64,000 nt of DNA from Fervidibacillus halotolerans (GCF_026547205.1 NZ_CP106877.1:124001-188000); one strand, 5' to 3'; shown: positions 8,528 to 17,167, numbered from the stretch's first letter. Made by a program: numbers and translations. Notes: a model not told the origin generated them from the sequence alone.

Positions 8528-9178
8528 TTGAAAAAAAGATGGTGGATGATGTTTTGTATTTTCATCTTATTAGGGTTTGCTTTTTATGTTTTGTATGAAT
8601 GGGAATATATCCCCCACAAAAAATATACAAATGACGATTTCCACATCGAGACGTTTAACAGTCACGTCGACCAAGATGGCGATGGTGTTGATGATCAAAC
8701 TGATATTCTAAAAAGTGTAAGGGAATATATCGAAACAAAACCGAAATATAAAAGTAAGTATTATGCAAGCGGATATCCGGATGATGAATACGGGGTTTGT
8801 ACGGACGTCGTTGCATTCGGTCTATTGGGTGCCGGGTATGATTTGATGGAGCTTGTAAACGAAGATATTTTAGCAAACAAAGAGGATTACAATATTGATA
8901 TCATCGATGAGCGGATCGATTTTCGAAGGGTGACTAATCTGAAAGTATTTTTTGAGCACAATGCGATTTCGTTAACAACGGATGTAAACGAGATAGAGGC
9001 GTGGCAAGGAGGAGATATCGTTATTTTTGAAAACCATATCGGAATTGTTTCGGATAAAAGAAATAAAAATGGTGTACCTTTTCTAATCCATCATGGAAGT
9101 CCCTATCAAAGATTTTATGAAGAAGATGTTTTGGAAAAAAGGGATGATATCGTTGGACATTTCAGGATAAGTGAATAA
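8528..9178 (+). CDS. DUF1287 family protein, membrane-anchored
   Basis: A 216-residue protein with one N-terminal membrane anchor (MMFCIFILLGFAFYVLY), so the remainder lies outside the membrane. The family signature follows: a D-x-D-x-D-G-x-D-D calcium-loop-like stretch (DQDGDGVDDQTDI, about 46-58), an invariant-looking cysteine in YGVCTDVVAFGL and a late histidine in VIFENHIGIVSD. The Cys/His arrangement recalls the NlpC/P60-like papain fold, so an amidase-type role in the wall is possible but unproven. The start is TTG after AAGGAAGG. It follows the TetR gene by 63 bases. A hairpin with eight Ts lies downstream at 9211. Confidence 0.8.
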   Translation: MKKRWWMMFCIFILLGFAFYVLYEWEYIPHKKYTNDDFHIETFNSHVDQDGDGVDDQTDILKSVREYIETKPKYKSKYYASGYPDDEYGVCTDVVAFGLLGAGYDLMELVNEDILANKEDYNIDIIDERIDFRRVTNLKVFFEHNAISLTTDVNEIEAWQGGDIVIFENHIGIVSDKRNKNGVPFLIHHGSPYQRFYEEDVLEKRDDIVGHFRISE

Positions 9179-9210
9179 TAAAATTAGTAGCATTTGTACA
9201 TTTTTTGCGC

Positions 9211-9270
9211 GAATTCCTGAGAGAAAACCGTATTTTCTGGTTAATCTCTGGAATTCGGGCAATTTTTTTT
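9211..9270 (+). terminator. Probable terminator
   Basis: Interrupted stem from GAATTCC (9211-9217) to GGAATTC (9250-9256) with internal AGAG...AACC / GGTT...CTCT pairing. A run of eight Ts follows at 9263-9270. It lies 33 bases after the DUF1287 gene and abuts the 21-bp repeat array. Confidence 0.6.
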
Positions 9271-9374
9271 GGAGATTTGTTATTTATTTTGAGCAAAACA
9301 GATTTGAAATTCCCGGAAAATTTCTTTGAATCCATAGAGATTCATTTAAAACTTGGAAAATTTCTATTGAATTG

Positions 9375-9830
9375 GGTAAATTTAGTTGTTGAATTTTGGG
9401 AAGGGCGCTGGAATTCGGGGGAAATGGGTTCGTATTTCGGGGAAAACGATCGGGAATTCGGGGGAATTGGTTCGTAAATCGGGGAAAACGATCGGTAATT
9501 CGAGGGAATTGGCCCGTAATTCGAAGAAAATGTAAAAGATTTCGAGGAAATGCAACTGAAATTCTGGGGAACGTTTTGGAATTTGAGTAAATTCGCTTGG
9601 AATTCGGGGAAATTGGTTCGTAATTCGGGGGAATTGTTCCGTGATTAGAGGAAAATATAAAAAATTCGAGAAAATGCAGCTAAAATTCTGGGGAACGTTT
9701 AGGAATTCGAGGAAAAGGGCTCGTAATTCGGGGAAACTTTTCAAGAATTCGAGGAAAAAGGATTGTAATTCGGGGAAAACTTTCAAGAATTCGAGGAAAC
9801 CCTCAGGATTCCGATCGCACTTTCGTACAT
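9375..9830. repeat. Degenerate 21-bp tandem repeat array (about 19-20 units)
   Basis: Consecutive units of 20-22 bases, mostly exactly 21, each built on AATTCGGGGAAA followed by a variable 6-8 base tail (CGATCG, TTGGTTCG, ATGTAAAA and similar). Neighbouring units alternate in tail type, giving a 42-bp sub-period. A block of six units (containing ATTCTGGGGAACGTTT, at 9561 and 9685) is duplicated about 124 bases apart. The plus strand is strongly purine-rich. Open frames through the array on both strands are repeat artefacts because the period is a multiple of three. The array lies between two terminators, those of the DUF1287 gene and the alcohol dehydrogenase gene. Confidence 0.85.
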
Positions 9831-9847
9831 TATTTCGAAAAATCAAA

Positions 9848-9888
9848 AAACCTGCGTATTGGAAACGAATCGTCCAATTTGCAGGTTT
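9848..9888 (-). terminator. Terminator of the zinc alcohol dehydrogenase gene
   Basis: Strong hairpin: AAACCTGC and TTGGA pair with TCCAA and GCAGGTTT around a 9-base loop. On the minus strand it is followed by TTTTTTGATTTTT, 14 bases beyond the stop at 9902. Confidence 0.85.
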
Positions 9889-9901
9889 ATTTCTTCTGGA
9901 A

Positions 9902-10900
9902 TTACGGTTTTACAACTACTTTTATTGCTTCCGGATTTCGTTGCATTTCCAATCCTTTATGAATGTTATCAATGGAAAATTCATGGGAAATTAACGGTTT
10001 TACTTGTACTTTTCCCGATGCGATTAAATCTAATGCTCGTTTTTGTGTAAACGGATTGATGAATGAACCTTTAATCGTTAATTCCTTTTGGAAAATTTCA
10101 AACGGTTTTACTTTTAATTCTGCATTGGGTGAAGGAACGCTGAATAAAACGATCGTTGCACCTTTTTTCGCAATTTTAATAGCACTTTCCATCGCAACGA
10201 TTTTTCCTGCACATTCGATAACGACATCAAATGCATTTTCATCAATTTTTTCTTCAACTGGATGTACAGCTGCATCTGCTCCGAGTTCTAGGGCGAGTTC
10301 CCTTCTTTCTTTCGAAAACTCACTGACAAGAATATAGCTTGCGCCGCTAATTTTTGCCAATTGGGTCATCATTAAGCCGATGGCACCAGCACCAATGATA
10401 GCCACCTTATCCCCCGGTTTAATTTCTGCTAAGTCAGAACCGTGTAAACTACATGCTAAAGGTTCCGTTAACGCAGCCTCTTCAAAGGATACATGTTTTG
10501 GGAATTTATACGCTTGTGTTGTCGGAACGATGGAATATTCGGCAAAACCTCCATCTAAATTCACCCCTAAGGCAGTGAGATGATTGCATAAATAAGGTTT
10601 ATCTGAACGGCAATATTCGCATGTACCACAAAACATATTCGGATCAACAGTTATGTAATCACCAACGGAAAAATCTTTTACACCGGGGCCGATCTCTACA
10701 ACTTCCCCTGCATATTCATGTCCTAAAATAACAGGTGGTGTCACAGGGGCAGATCCTTGTTCCCCATGGTAAATATGAATATCCGTTCCGCAAATGCCAC
10801 ACGCTTTAACGCGAATGAGTAGCTCATTTTCTTTTAACGGACGAATTTCTTTTTCTTCAACCCGAATATCTTCTAAACCGTGGAAAATTGCAGCTTTCAT
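9902..10900 (-). CDS. Zinc-dependent medium-chain alcohol/polyol dehydrogenase
   Basis: A 332-residue MDR-superfamily NAD(P)-dependent dehydrogenase of the sorbitol/threonine dehydrogenase-like group. Catalytic zinc ligands are C37 (CGICGTDIH), H61 and E62 (GHEYAGEV). The structural zinc site is C91, C94, C97 and C105. The Rossmann motif GAGAIG spans 170-175, and an acidic residue near the end of the second strand (VSEFS) suggests NAD preference. The ATG has a GGGGGAAC ribosome site. The gene is monocistronic, with a strong terminator at 9848 and about 500 bases of upstream sequence. That upstream sequence contains a Rex-like half site, TTGTGAAATA, at 10925. The substrate, polyol or secondary alcohol, is not determinable. 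Confidence 0.9.
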   Translation of the reverse strand: MKAAIFHGLEDIRVEEKEIRPLKENELLIRVKACGICGTDIHIYHGEQGSAPVTPPVILGHEYAGEVVEIGPGVKDFSVGDYITVDPNMFCGTCEYCRSDKPYLCNHLTALGVNLDGGFAEYSIVPTTQAYKFPKHVSFEEAALTEPLACSLHGSDLAEIKPGDKVAIIGAGAIGLMMTQLAKISGASYILVSEFSKERRELALELGADAAVHPVEEKIDENAFDVVIECAGKIVAMESAIKIAKKGATIVLFSVPSPNAELKVKPFEIFQKELTIKGSFINPFTQKRALDLIASGKVQVKPLISHEFSIDNIHKGLEMQRNPEAIKVVVKP

Positions 10901-11419
10901 TTTTGTTCCCCCTTAAAAATAAGTTTGTGAAATAATAAACATCCATATTTATAACTATCGTTAAAAAAGTACACTCATTAACATTGTTACTTATATGAAT
11001 ATTAAATCAGATAAAAATGACCGATTTTATTTTCCACTGTACATTCCATAGAAAAAATATTCAATATGTGTTTTAAGGAATGGGTACAGTTTCCATTTCC
11101 AAATTAGCAAATATTTGAAGAGTTTTAAAGAGATTCTTTTTCCTCAATAAAATGGAAAACAGGAAGGGAAAAAAGCAGAATGGATTGTGTTTAAGCTCAA
11201 AAAATAGGACAATCTTTCTTTCATTACCTCTTAAAAATGGATACACTCAAGCATTGTATAACTTCAAATGAGTGGTATACTCTCACCATCTAAGCCGATT
11301 CTTATAAAAATGGTGAAATAAAAATGGTTACATGCTGATTTTTTAAAATAGAACAAATGTACAATCATTCTTCCAATATACGTCGTAAGATATTGTATCA
11401 ATACAAAGGAGGAATGTTT
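10901..11419. other. Divergent intergenic region
   Basis: About 520 bases between the alcohol dehydrogenase (minus) and the spore-surface cluster (plus). It must hold both promoters. A TTGTGAAATA half site lies at 10925-10934, close to the dehydrogenase start. I could not fix a convincing SigK or SigE promoter for the spore genes. Confidence 0.4.
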
Positions 11420-11816
11420 ATGTGTAATTCAAGTTCATTTTGTTGTCCCGTAACTTGTGGCAGTGATTTTTTTGCCGAAAAAACAATTAATTGGGATTAA
11501 ACGATGCACTCCGTTCCAATCGCTTTGTGATGGAACGACTGTAACTACTATATATACTAGCGCTTCCACCCCCACACAAGAATTGCCGAGTGGTATTATT
11601 ACCGTCGTGAATACGTCTATCGATTGTACAATGGAGGTTACTGTTTCAGAGGATGGGACGGCACTTCCTAGCTATACGGTTACACCGCAATCTTCCATCA
11701 CCATCGACGTTACTCGGTTATCTTCTGTAACGGTAGTTTGTACCGGAACAGATCCGACGGCCTTTTGTTCGGGCTCTTTTGAAGCAGATTTACAATACAC
11801 TGCATATCAGTCATAA
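11420..11816 (+). pseudogene. S-Ena-like endospore appendage subunit, frameshifted in a T7 tract
   Basis: The ATG at 11420 follows a perfect ribosome site (AAAGGAGG). It opens a frame starting MCNSSSFCCPVTCGSDFF that stops after 26 codons. The rest continues in another frame to 11816. The shift falls at a run of seven Ts (11467-11473). With six Ts the product would be a continuous protein of about 131 residues. It has a Cys-rich N-terminus (CCPVTC) and a beta-rich body ending CSGSFEADLQYTAY. This matches the Ena/DUF3992 jellyroll subunits of Bacillus endospore appendages, whose N-terminal connector cysteines cross-link neighbours. It may be a true mutation, a phase-variable or slippery site, or a sequencing error. 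The next two genes belong to the same cluster. Confidence 0.7.
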
Positions 11817-11832
11817 GGGAAAAATAAAAATG

Positions 11833-11859
11833 GGCGCCCGAATGCGGTGCCTTTTTTTA
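11833..11859 (+). terminator. Attenuator-like terminator between spore-surface genes
   Basis: Stem GGCGCC / GGTGCC (one G-U pair) followed by seven Ts. It lies between the first Ena-like gene and the next, so it could make the first subunit more abundant than the downstream proteins. Confidence 0.6.
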
Positions 11860-11881
11860 AAAGGGAGGAGAGCTCGAAATT

Positions 11882-12298
11882 ATGAAAAAAAGGAAATGTT
11901 GTTGCAATTGTTGTAAAGATTGTCATCCACCAAAACCACCCGTTTCAGATTCAAGATGTGAGTTTGCTAAAAATGAAATTTGCGGAAATATTGAACAACC
12001 GTGTGATGGAAGCTGGGTTGAATATTGGAGTGCACTTGGGATTCCATCGAAATTAAGTGGTTCATTAGTTGTATTTAATGGAAGTGATTGTACAATCAAT
12101 ATTCGTGGGAAAATAAACGGCAGGTTAACCCCACTATTAACGGTCAACCAGTGGGGACAGTCAAAATCGGTAACGGTAAATGGGATTGAAACGATTGAAA
12201 TTCAATGTATTCAGAGCGGGAAAAAGGAAACTTGTTCTGGTCGCTATTGTTTAACCATTCAATATCCTGTTTTATGCGAAGTGGAAAAAAATGGTTAA
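11882..12298 (+). CDS. S-Ena-like endospore appendage protein (DUF3992-type)
   Basis: A 138-residue protein with an extremely Cys-rich basic N-terminus (MKKRKCCCNCCKDCH). A beta-rich domain of about 110 residues follows. It carries further cysteines and ends CSGRYCLTIQYPVLC, like Ena subunit C-termini. There is no signal peptide, as expected for proteins assembled on the spore from the mother-cell cytoplasm. The N-terminal cysteines probably form intersubunit disulfides, by analogy with the Ena1 N-terminal connector. The ATG at 11882 has GGGAGGAG upstream with a slightly long spacer. It lies between the frameshifted first Ena-like gene and the DUF11 gene. The alternative is a cysteine-rich coat protein outside the Ena fold. 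Confidence 0.7.
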   Translation: MKKRKCCCNCCKDCHPPKPPVSDSRCEFAKNEICGNIEQPCDGSWVEYWSALGIPSKLSGSLVVFNGSDCTINIRGKINGRLTPLLTVNQWGQSKSVTVNGIETIEIQCIQSGKKETCSGRYCLTIQYPVLCEVEKNG

Positions 12299-12325
12299 AT
12301 CTCGGAATAGGAAGAGGTGTTGGGT

Positions 12326-13780
12326 ATGGCTTTTGTAAATCGACATTCTGTAATAACTTGTGGTGCAATGACGTTTACAGGAAATACGCTCGGTTTAAGT
12401 CAGCTAGCTGATACAAATGAAGCGGGAACAAGTGGAAGTATCGGAGCTTTCACAACAACAAATAATTTACTTCAAGTTCCCACTTTCCCGCCAGGAACGA
12501 CTTTGAGTTATCTATTGAATAGTTCCAGTGCCCAACTCGTTATTCCAAGTGGAAGTACGGTTTTATATGCAGAACTGATTTGGGGTGGGAATTTTCTTAC
12601 AAGAGATCAGGACATCTCACTATTACTTGATACTCCCGTCACTTTAACAGATCCGACTTCAACGAGTACAGTTATTGCCCCGGATCCTGTAACAAGTAAT
12701 CAGCCAACCTTCACCTTTGGCAATCCCCCAATCACAAGAGGTTTTTATATGCGATCCAATGAAGTAACATCGATCGTTCAAGCGGCCGGACCAGGAACCT
12801 ATACTGTCTCTGGAGTGCCTGGACTAGTTGACCCTCTAGTAGCATCATCTGCAAATACAAATCATGCCGGTTGGACTTTAGCGGTTGTTTATGAAAATCC
12901 TTCCCTTCCGACCCGATCGATGAACTTATTTGTCGGAGCAGATGGAATTGTCATTAATCCATTAAATCCCATCATTGATATTACGGTTACTGGTTTTACG
13001 ACACCACCTGCCGGAGATGTGGATGCACGTCTACTCATTTCCGCCCAGGAAGGGGACGCAAATATTCCTGCTGACCAAGTGCTATTTGGTCCGGACGTCT
13101 TTTCACTGACTCCGCTTTCCGGTCCAAATAATCCTGTGGGAAATTTCTTCGGTTCACAAATGAATGATGATTCTGGGAATCTGGACACGACCGGAACATT
13201 CGGTAATCGAAATCAAGATCCTTTTACGCAAACAAATATTGTAGCTGGACGCCAAGGGTGGGATATTACAAATGTAAGTGGAATGAATTTATTACCGAAT
13301 AACCATTCAACGGCTACATTCCGGTTTACTTCAACGGGAGACGCCTATATGCCGAATGCTTTAGGTGTACAAATCGATGTCGGAGATGCTCTTCTTGACA
13401 TCCAGAAATCGGTGGATAAAACCTTTGCCACAAAAGGGGATGTGCTCACCTTTACCATTACGATCACAAATAATGGAGTCACCCCGGCAGATCACGTCGT
13501 ATTCTTTGACGATATCCCGGCAGGAAGCGAGTTTTTTCCCGATAGTCTATACATTGATAACGTTCATTTTCCAGGCGTCAATCCTAGATATGGTGTCTCA
13601 CTACCCGATATTCCTGTAGGAGATACGGTGACGATTTCATTTAAAGTCATTGTAAAAAGAAAGGATTGCTTCGTTCGGAATGTAGCGAGAGTCGAATTCA
13701 GCTGTGGAAAAATTGCCTATAGTAACCCAGTCATCTCAACGGTATGTCAACAATGTCATAAAACCCGAATTTATTGTTAA
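12326..13780 (+). CDS. DUF11-domain spore-surface protein
   Basis: A 484-residue protein without signal peptide. The first 350 residues form a beta-rich domain rich in Ser, Thr, Pro and Gly, starting MAFVNRHSVITCGAMTFTGN, a type seen in Bacillus spore-associated proteins. Residues from about 355 (LDIQKSVDKTFATKGDVLT) form a DUF11 immunoglobulin-like repeat with the typical TNNGVTPADHVVFFDDIP stretch. The C-terminus is cysteine-rich (CQQCHKTRIYC), allowing disulfide attachment. The start at 12326 follows GGAAGAGGTG; a GTG at 12317 is in frame. Its place after two Ena-like genes suggests an appendage tip, anchor or exosporium component. That role is inference from context. Confidence 0.75.
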   Translation: MAFVNRHSVITCGAMTFTGNTLGLSQLADTNEAGTSGSIGAFTTTNNLLQVPTFPPGTTLSYLLNSSSAQLVIPSGSTVLYAELIWGGNFLTRDQDISLLLDTPVTLTDPTSTSTVIAPDPVTSNQPTFTFGNPPITRGFYMRSNEVTSIVQAAGPGTYTVSGVPGLVDPLVASSANTNHAGWTLAVVYENPSLPTRSMNLFVGADGIVINPLNPIIDITVTGFTTPPAGDVDARLLISAQEGDANIPADQVLFGPDVFSLTPLSGPNNPVGNFFGSQMNDDSGNLDTTGTFGNRNQDPFTQTNIVAGRQGWDITNVSGMNLLPNNHSTATFRFTSTGDAYMPNALGVQIDVGDALLDIQKSVDKTFATKGDVLTFTITITNNGVTPADHVVFFDDIPAGSEFFPDSLYIDNVHFPGVNPRYGVSLPDIPVGDTVTISFKVIVKRKDCFVRNVARVEFSCGKIAYSNPVISTVCQQCHKTRIYC

Positions 13781-14320
13781 AATGAGATTTCCCCTTTTAA
13801 GGAAAGTGAACAATTGAGATGGCAAGGATAGGGGAGGGACTCGTGTTTGTTTGGAATCGGTGGTGGGCCACACAAAAATTCATTTTGAAGACAATTTCCT
13901 TTTCATTCAACCGTTTAATTGGGTGTGTAACCAAAAGTGGAAAAAGATGGTATTAAAATGGATGGAAAATGCTTACTTGAAAATTGTCCCTTTTGTTGGA
14001 GTGGGGAATTCGAATTGTAAGGGATGTAAGCAAAACTTTGATTCATATTATGATTAACCTATGAATCTTTTCTTAAGAATTAAGGAAATAAAAATTTCCC
14101 CTCTCCACGCTCTATATTGAAGGGATTTGATACATATGTTTTCACGTATTCAACATGATCTTTGTATAAAATCTTCTTATAACTACCGATAAACATAGAT
14201 GAGGCAAGTATCTTATCCAATGTAAACAGAAGGAAAAAGGTAAATAAATGAGCACATATTTTAGAAATTATGGGTGTACATTAGAAAAGAATGATTTCCA
14301 ATTAGAAGAACCCATTAGAA
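13781..14320. other. Intergenic, no confident gene
   Basis: Two short frames lie here: a GTG-started frame at 13843 after GGGGAGGG, about 40 codons, and a 68-codon frame at 13851-14057. Neither has a recognisable domain. The stretch follows the DUF11 gene and could carry a small spore protein, but I cannot support one. Confidence 0.35.
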
Positions 14321-14347
14321 AAAGCAGGAAAAGGAATTCCCTGCTTT
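14321..14347 (-). terminator. Terminator of the HesB/IscA-like gene
   Basis: Perfect 8-bp stem AAAGCAGG / CCTGCTTT, 20 bases beyond the minus-strand stop at 14368, with a T-rich tail (TTTTTC) on the minus strand. Confidence 0.75.
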
Positions 14348-14367
14348 ATTTTCTACCATGGAATCAT

Positions 14368-14679
14368 TCAATGATGATGATGTCCAGTAAATCCTTTTTT
14401 CGGGTTGGTAATAACAAATCCTTCCTCAGGAACGTAAAAGAATTGAATCCAAACGCCATCGAGATATTCCGCATCCCGTTTATCTAATAAGAGATCGATT
14501 CCTTTATCCGTTTTTACGATTTCATCATGTTCGGTTGGATGATCAAACTGCAGTGCATAATGGGCGTGATCTCCATGAACTTCTGTGACGATTACTCGGA
14601 GCATTTTTCCTTCCGATTCCTCATCATTTAGCATTTTCTTCATTATTTTTGCTGCGTTTCGGTTAATTTTCACTTGCAT
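14368..14679 (-). CDS. HesB/IscA-family (Fe-S biosynthesis fold) protein
   Basis: A 103-residue protein with the A-type carrier fold. It begins VKINRNAAKIMKKML and has the core RVIVTEVHGDHAHYALQFDHP and a GIDLLLDKRDAEYLDGVWIQF segment like HesB proteins. It lacks the three conserved cysteines that bind Fe-S clusters in IscA/SufA, so it belongs to the cysteine-free Bacillus branch whose function is unclear. A terminal HHHH run could bind metal. The ATG at 14679 has GGAGG 8 bases upstream and is preferred over an ATG 15 bases earlier. It appears monocistronic, with its own terminator. Confidence 0.75.
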   Translation of the reverse strand: MQVKINRNAAKIMKKMLNDEESEGKMLRVIVTEVHGDHAHYALQFDHPTEHDEIVKTDKGIDLLLDKRDAEYLDGVWIQFFYVPEEGFVITNPKKGFTGHHHH

Positions 14680-15018
14680 ATAATAAACCTCCATTCTTTC
14701 CTGTTATTTTATCACAAAAAACGTGTGTCATTCGACAATGTTTTTTTGAAAATAAAAGTTGATTCATTTCATCCAAAACTATAAGATTTCCTTCAATCGT
14801 ATATTTGAAAAATCATGCAAAAAGATTTTCCGCTTCCAATTGAAAGGAATGTGCTATTTTCATAGAGATTACGTAGAAAAATTAGGTTTTGTCTCTCTTG
14901 AAATTTGAGAGAAGAAAATAGGTTTCTGAAAAGATGAATAATTTATAAAAAACATTTTGTATTTCAAATCATTTTTTGAAATAATAGAATCAGTTAGCTG
15001 AAAAAGGAGGATTCAAAA
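14680..15018. other. Divergent promoter region
   Basis: AT-rich intergenic sequence between the HesB-like gene (minus) and the aminopeptidase (plus). No gene is seen. The aminopeptidase ribosome site AAAGGAGG lies at its right end. Confidence 0.4.
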
Positions 15019-16254
15019 ATGCACCAAGAAAATTTAAGAAAATATGCTAAGTTGGCGATTCAAGTCGGTGTGAACATTCAAAAGGGACAACCGTTAATCA
15101 TTAATTGCCCGATTGAAGGAGCGGAATTCGCCCATTTATTAGTGGAAGAAGCTTATAATGCTGGAGCGGAAGATGTTCGCGTCGAGTGGAATGACGAGGT
15201 TCTAACTCGAATGAAATTTGAACGGGAACCGATGCATGTTTTAGAAAATTTTCCAGAGTGGAGAGTGCAAATGTTAAATAGCCACGTGGAAAAGGGCGGG
15301 GCTGTTTTATCGGTATATGCACCAAATCCTGAATTATTGAAAGGCATCGATCCAAAACGGGTAGCTACAGCCAACAAAGCAGCCGGGGAAGCATTAAAAA
15401 CGTATCGAAGTTATATGATGAATGACCGTGTACAGTGGTCCCTTGTTTCTATACCGACAAAATCGTGGGCAGCAAAAATCTTCCCGGATCATTCGGAAGA
15501 AGAAGCCGTAGAGAAGCTTTGGGAACAAATTTTCCGGATAACTCGTGTCGATAAAGAGGATCCAATCGAAGCATGGAATAAACATAATGCAAGCCTCCGT
15601 AAAGCACAGGACATATTAAATAAAAAACAGTATAAAAAACTTGTTTATAAGGCACCGGGAACAAACTTGGAGATTGAACTTCCGGAAAACCATATTTGGA
15701 GCGGGGGTTCGGCTAAAGCTGAAACTGGTGCGGTATTTAATCCGAATATTCCGACTGAAGAAGTGTATACGGCACCTCACAGAGATGGCGTAAATGGAAC
15801 GGTTACAAATACGAAACCGTTAAATTATAACGGAAATTTAATCGATCGTTTTTCTTTAACATTTAAAGATGGCGTCGTAGTCGATTTTCAAGCGGAAGTA
15901 GGATACGAAACATTAAAGCATTTACTCGAAACAGATGAAGGTTCGAAACGGCTCGGGGAAGTGGCACTCGTTCCTCATAATTCTCCAATTTCCGAATCGG
16001 GTCTAATTTTCTACAATACTTTATATGATGAAAATGCATCTTGCCATTTGGCATTAGGAGAAGCATATCCGACAACTGTTGAAGGCTGTGCGAACTTGTC
16101 GGAAGAAGAACTAAAGGAAAGAGGACTTAATGTAAGTATTACCCATGAAGACTTTATGGTGGGGTCCGCTGATTTAGATATTGATGGTATTACAAAAGAT
16201 GGAAAGACGGAGCCGATTATGCGTAAAGGAAATTGGGCATTTGATATGGAATAA
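15019..16254 (+). CDS. pepS: M29 family metallo-aminopeptidase
   Basis: A 411-residue cytosolic aminopeptidase of peptidase family M29 (AmpS/PepS/thermophilic aminopeptidase T type), which removes N-terminal residues from peptides using two metal ions. Family hallmarks are visible. NPNIPTEEVYTAPHRDGVNG contains the first metal-binding glutamate. HNSPISESGLIFYNTLYDENASCHLALG supplies histidine and tyrosine ligands. ITHEDFMVGSADLDIDG gives the C-terminal H and D. Length and motif order are normal. The ATG has an excellent AAAGGAGG site. It is monocistronic, with a terminator at 16266. It probably works in general peptide turnover. Confidence 0.92.
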   Translation: MHQENLRKYAKLAIQVGVNIQKGQPLIINCPIEGAEFAHLLVEEAYNAGAEDVRVEWNDEVLTRMKFEREPMHVLENFPEWRVQMLNSHVEKGGAVLSVYAPNPELLKGIDPKRVATANKAAGEALKTYRSYMMNDRVQWSLVSIPTKSWAAKIFPDHSEEEAVEKLWEQIFRITRVDKEDPIEAWNKHNASLRKAQDILNKKQYKKLVYKAPGTNLEIELPENHIWSGGSAKAETGAVFNPNIPTEEVYTAPHRDGVNGTVTNTKPLNYNGNLIDRFSLTFKDGVVVDFQAEVGYETLKHLLETDEGSKRLGEVALVPHNSPISESGLIFYNTLYDENASCHLALGEAYPTTVEGCANLSEEELKERGLNVSITHEDFMVGSADLDIDGITKDGKTEPIMRKGNWAFDME

Positions 16255-16265
16255 TTGATTATACA

Positions 16266-16320
16266 ACTCTCCTATTGGTAAACGGACAATCATCTGAATA
16301 CCAAAGGGGAGTTTTCTTTT
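16266..16320 (+). terminator. Terminator of the M29 aminopeptidase gene
   Basis: Long imperfect stem ACTCTCCTATTGGT / ACCAAAGGGGAGT with a 20-base loop, then TTTTCTTTT. Confidence 0.75.
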
Positions 16321-16639
16321 CCAAAAATTTCATTCCATGACGATTGTTATCGAAAGAAAATAAACCGATTTCGAGATTACAAAATCATTGAAAAGGATAT
16401 ATTAAACGAATTCTATTTATTTGGTTATAAATAGAATGATAACTGTCAAATGAACAGGTAAGTTTGAGAGAAAAGTTATAAAATACCATTCTCGTATATT
16501 CCTATATCTTATACAATGTGCATAGTAAACAATTTTACAGGGATTAAAACCTTAATTTGTCCGAAAATATGATTTCAAATGGTGGGAGTGTGTATTTTAT
16601 TTCGGAATGGAGGGCTGGAAAAATTGAAAGGAGAATGGT
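16321..16639. other. Intergenic upstream of the VanZ gene
   Basis: No gene is seen. The stretch is AT-rich and ends in a GAAAGGAG ribosome site for the VanZ-like gene. No clear SigA promoter was identified. Confidence 0.4.
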
Positions 16640-17167
16640 ATGAGCGGGGTTCAAGTTGATTTTATTGTTTTGGGAATCATCTATTTCTTGATCTTTTTTC
16701 GAAAATGGAAAGATCGGGGAATGGATCACCTTATCGTAAATACCCTGATGTACGTATATATTTCCCTCGTATTGTATGTGACACTTATGCCGATTGTCGT
16801 ATCGTTACCATATATATTCAATCATTCGTATACATCGATGCATATGCGCATTTTCGAGGATTTAATTTTAGGGCGGGGCGATGCACTCCGGCAAATCGTT
16901 CTTAATGTGGTAATGATGATCCCATTTGGTTTTTTATTGCCCATTGTAAAAAAACAAAATATATGGTCATGTATTTTATGGACGTTCTTATTTAGTTTAA
17001 GTATTGAATTATTCCAACCGTTGATCAATGGTTATCGATCAAGTGATGCAACGGATTTAGTGACGAATACAACTGGAGGAATGATCGGATATTTGTTGTA
17101 CGTTTTTTTCAAACCGTTCATTGAGACGACTATAGAAACGTTAAAAGGAATTCGTGCGATTCGTTAA
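16640..17167 (+). CDS. VanZ family membrane protein
   Basis: A 175-residue membrane protein with about five hydrophobic segments. It shows VanZ-family landmarks: an early YVYISLVLYVTLMP segment, the core NVVMMIPFGFLLPI, SLSIELFQPL and the loop SSDATDLVTNTTGGMIGYLLY. VanZ of Enterococcus gives low-level teicoplanin resistance. Housekeeping homologues in Bacillaceae have unclear roles at the envelope. The stop overlaps the region upstream of the methyltransferase, whose TTG start is 26 bases on, so the two are probably cotranscribed. Confidence 0.85.
   Translation: MSGVQVDFIVLGIIYFLIFFRKWKDRGMDHLIVNTLMYVYISLVLYVTLMPIVVSLPYIFNHSYTSMHMRIFEDLILGRGDALRQIVLNVVMMIPFGFLLPIVKKQNIWSCILWTFLFSLSIELFQPLINGYRSSDATDLVTNTTGGMIGYLLYVFFKPFIETTIETLKGIRAIR

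Noticed and set aside
9375..9830. Possible CRISPR array
   Set aside because: Units are contiguous and degenerate without unique spacers of constant length, and no cas gene is present.
9382..9846. Long minus-strand open frame rich in Phe, Pro, Arg and Leu, and overlapping plus-strand frames
   Set aside because: They are translations of the 21-bp tandem repeat, whose period is a multiple of three. There is no ribosome site or domain.
10925..10934. Rex half site TTGTGAAATA near the alcohol dehydrogenase start
   Set aside because: Only one half matches; the opposite arm is not palindromic, so I did not call an operator.
13851..14057. 68-codon frame after the DUF11 gene
   Set aside because: No convincing ribosome site and no family resemblance. 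Kept only as an unannotated possibility.
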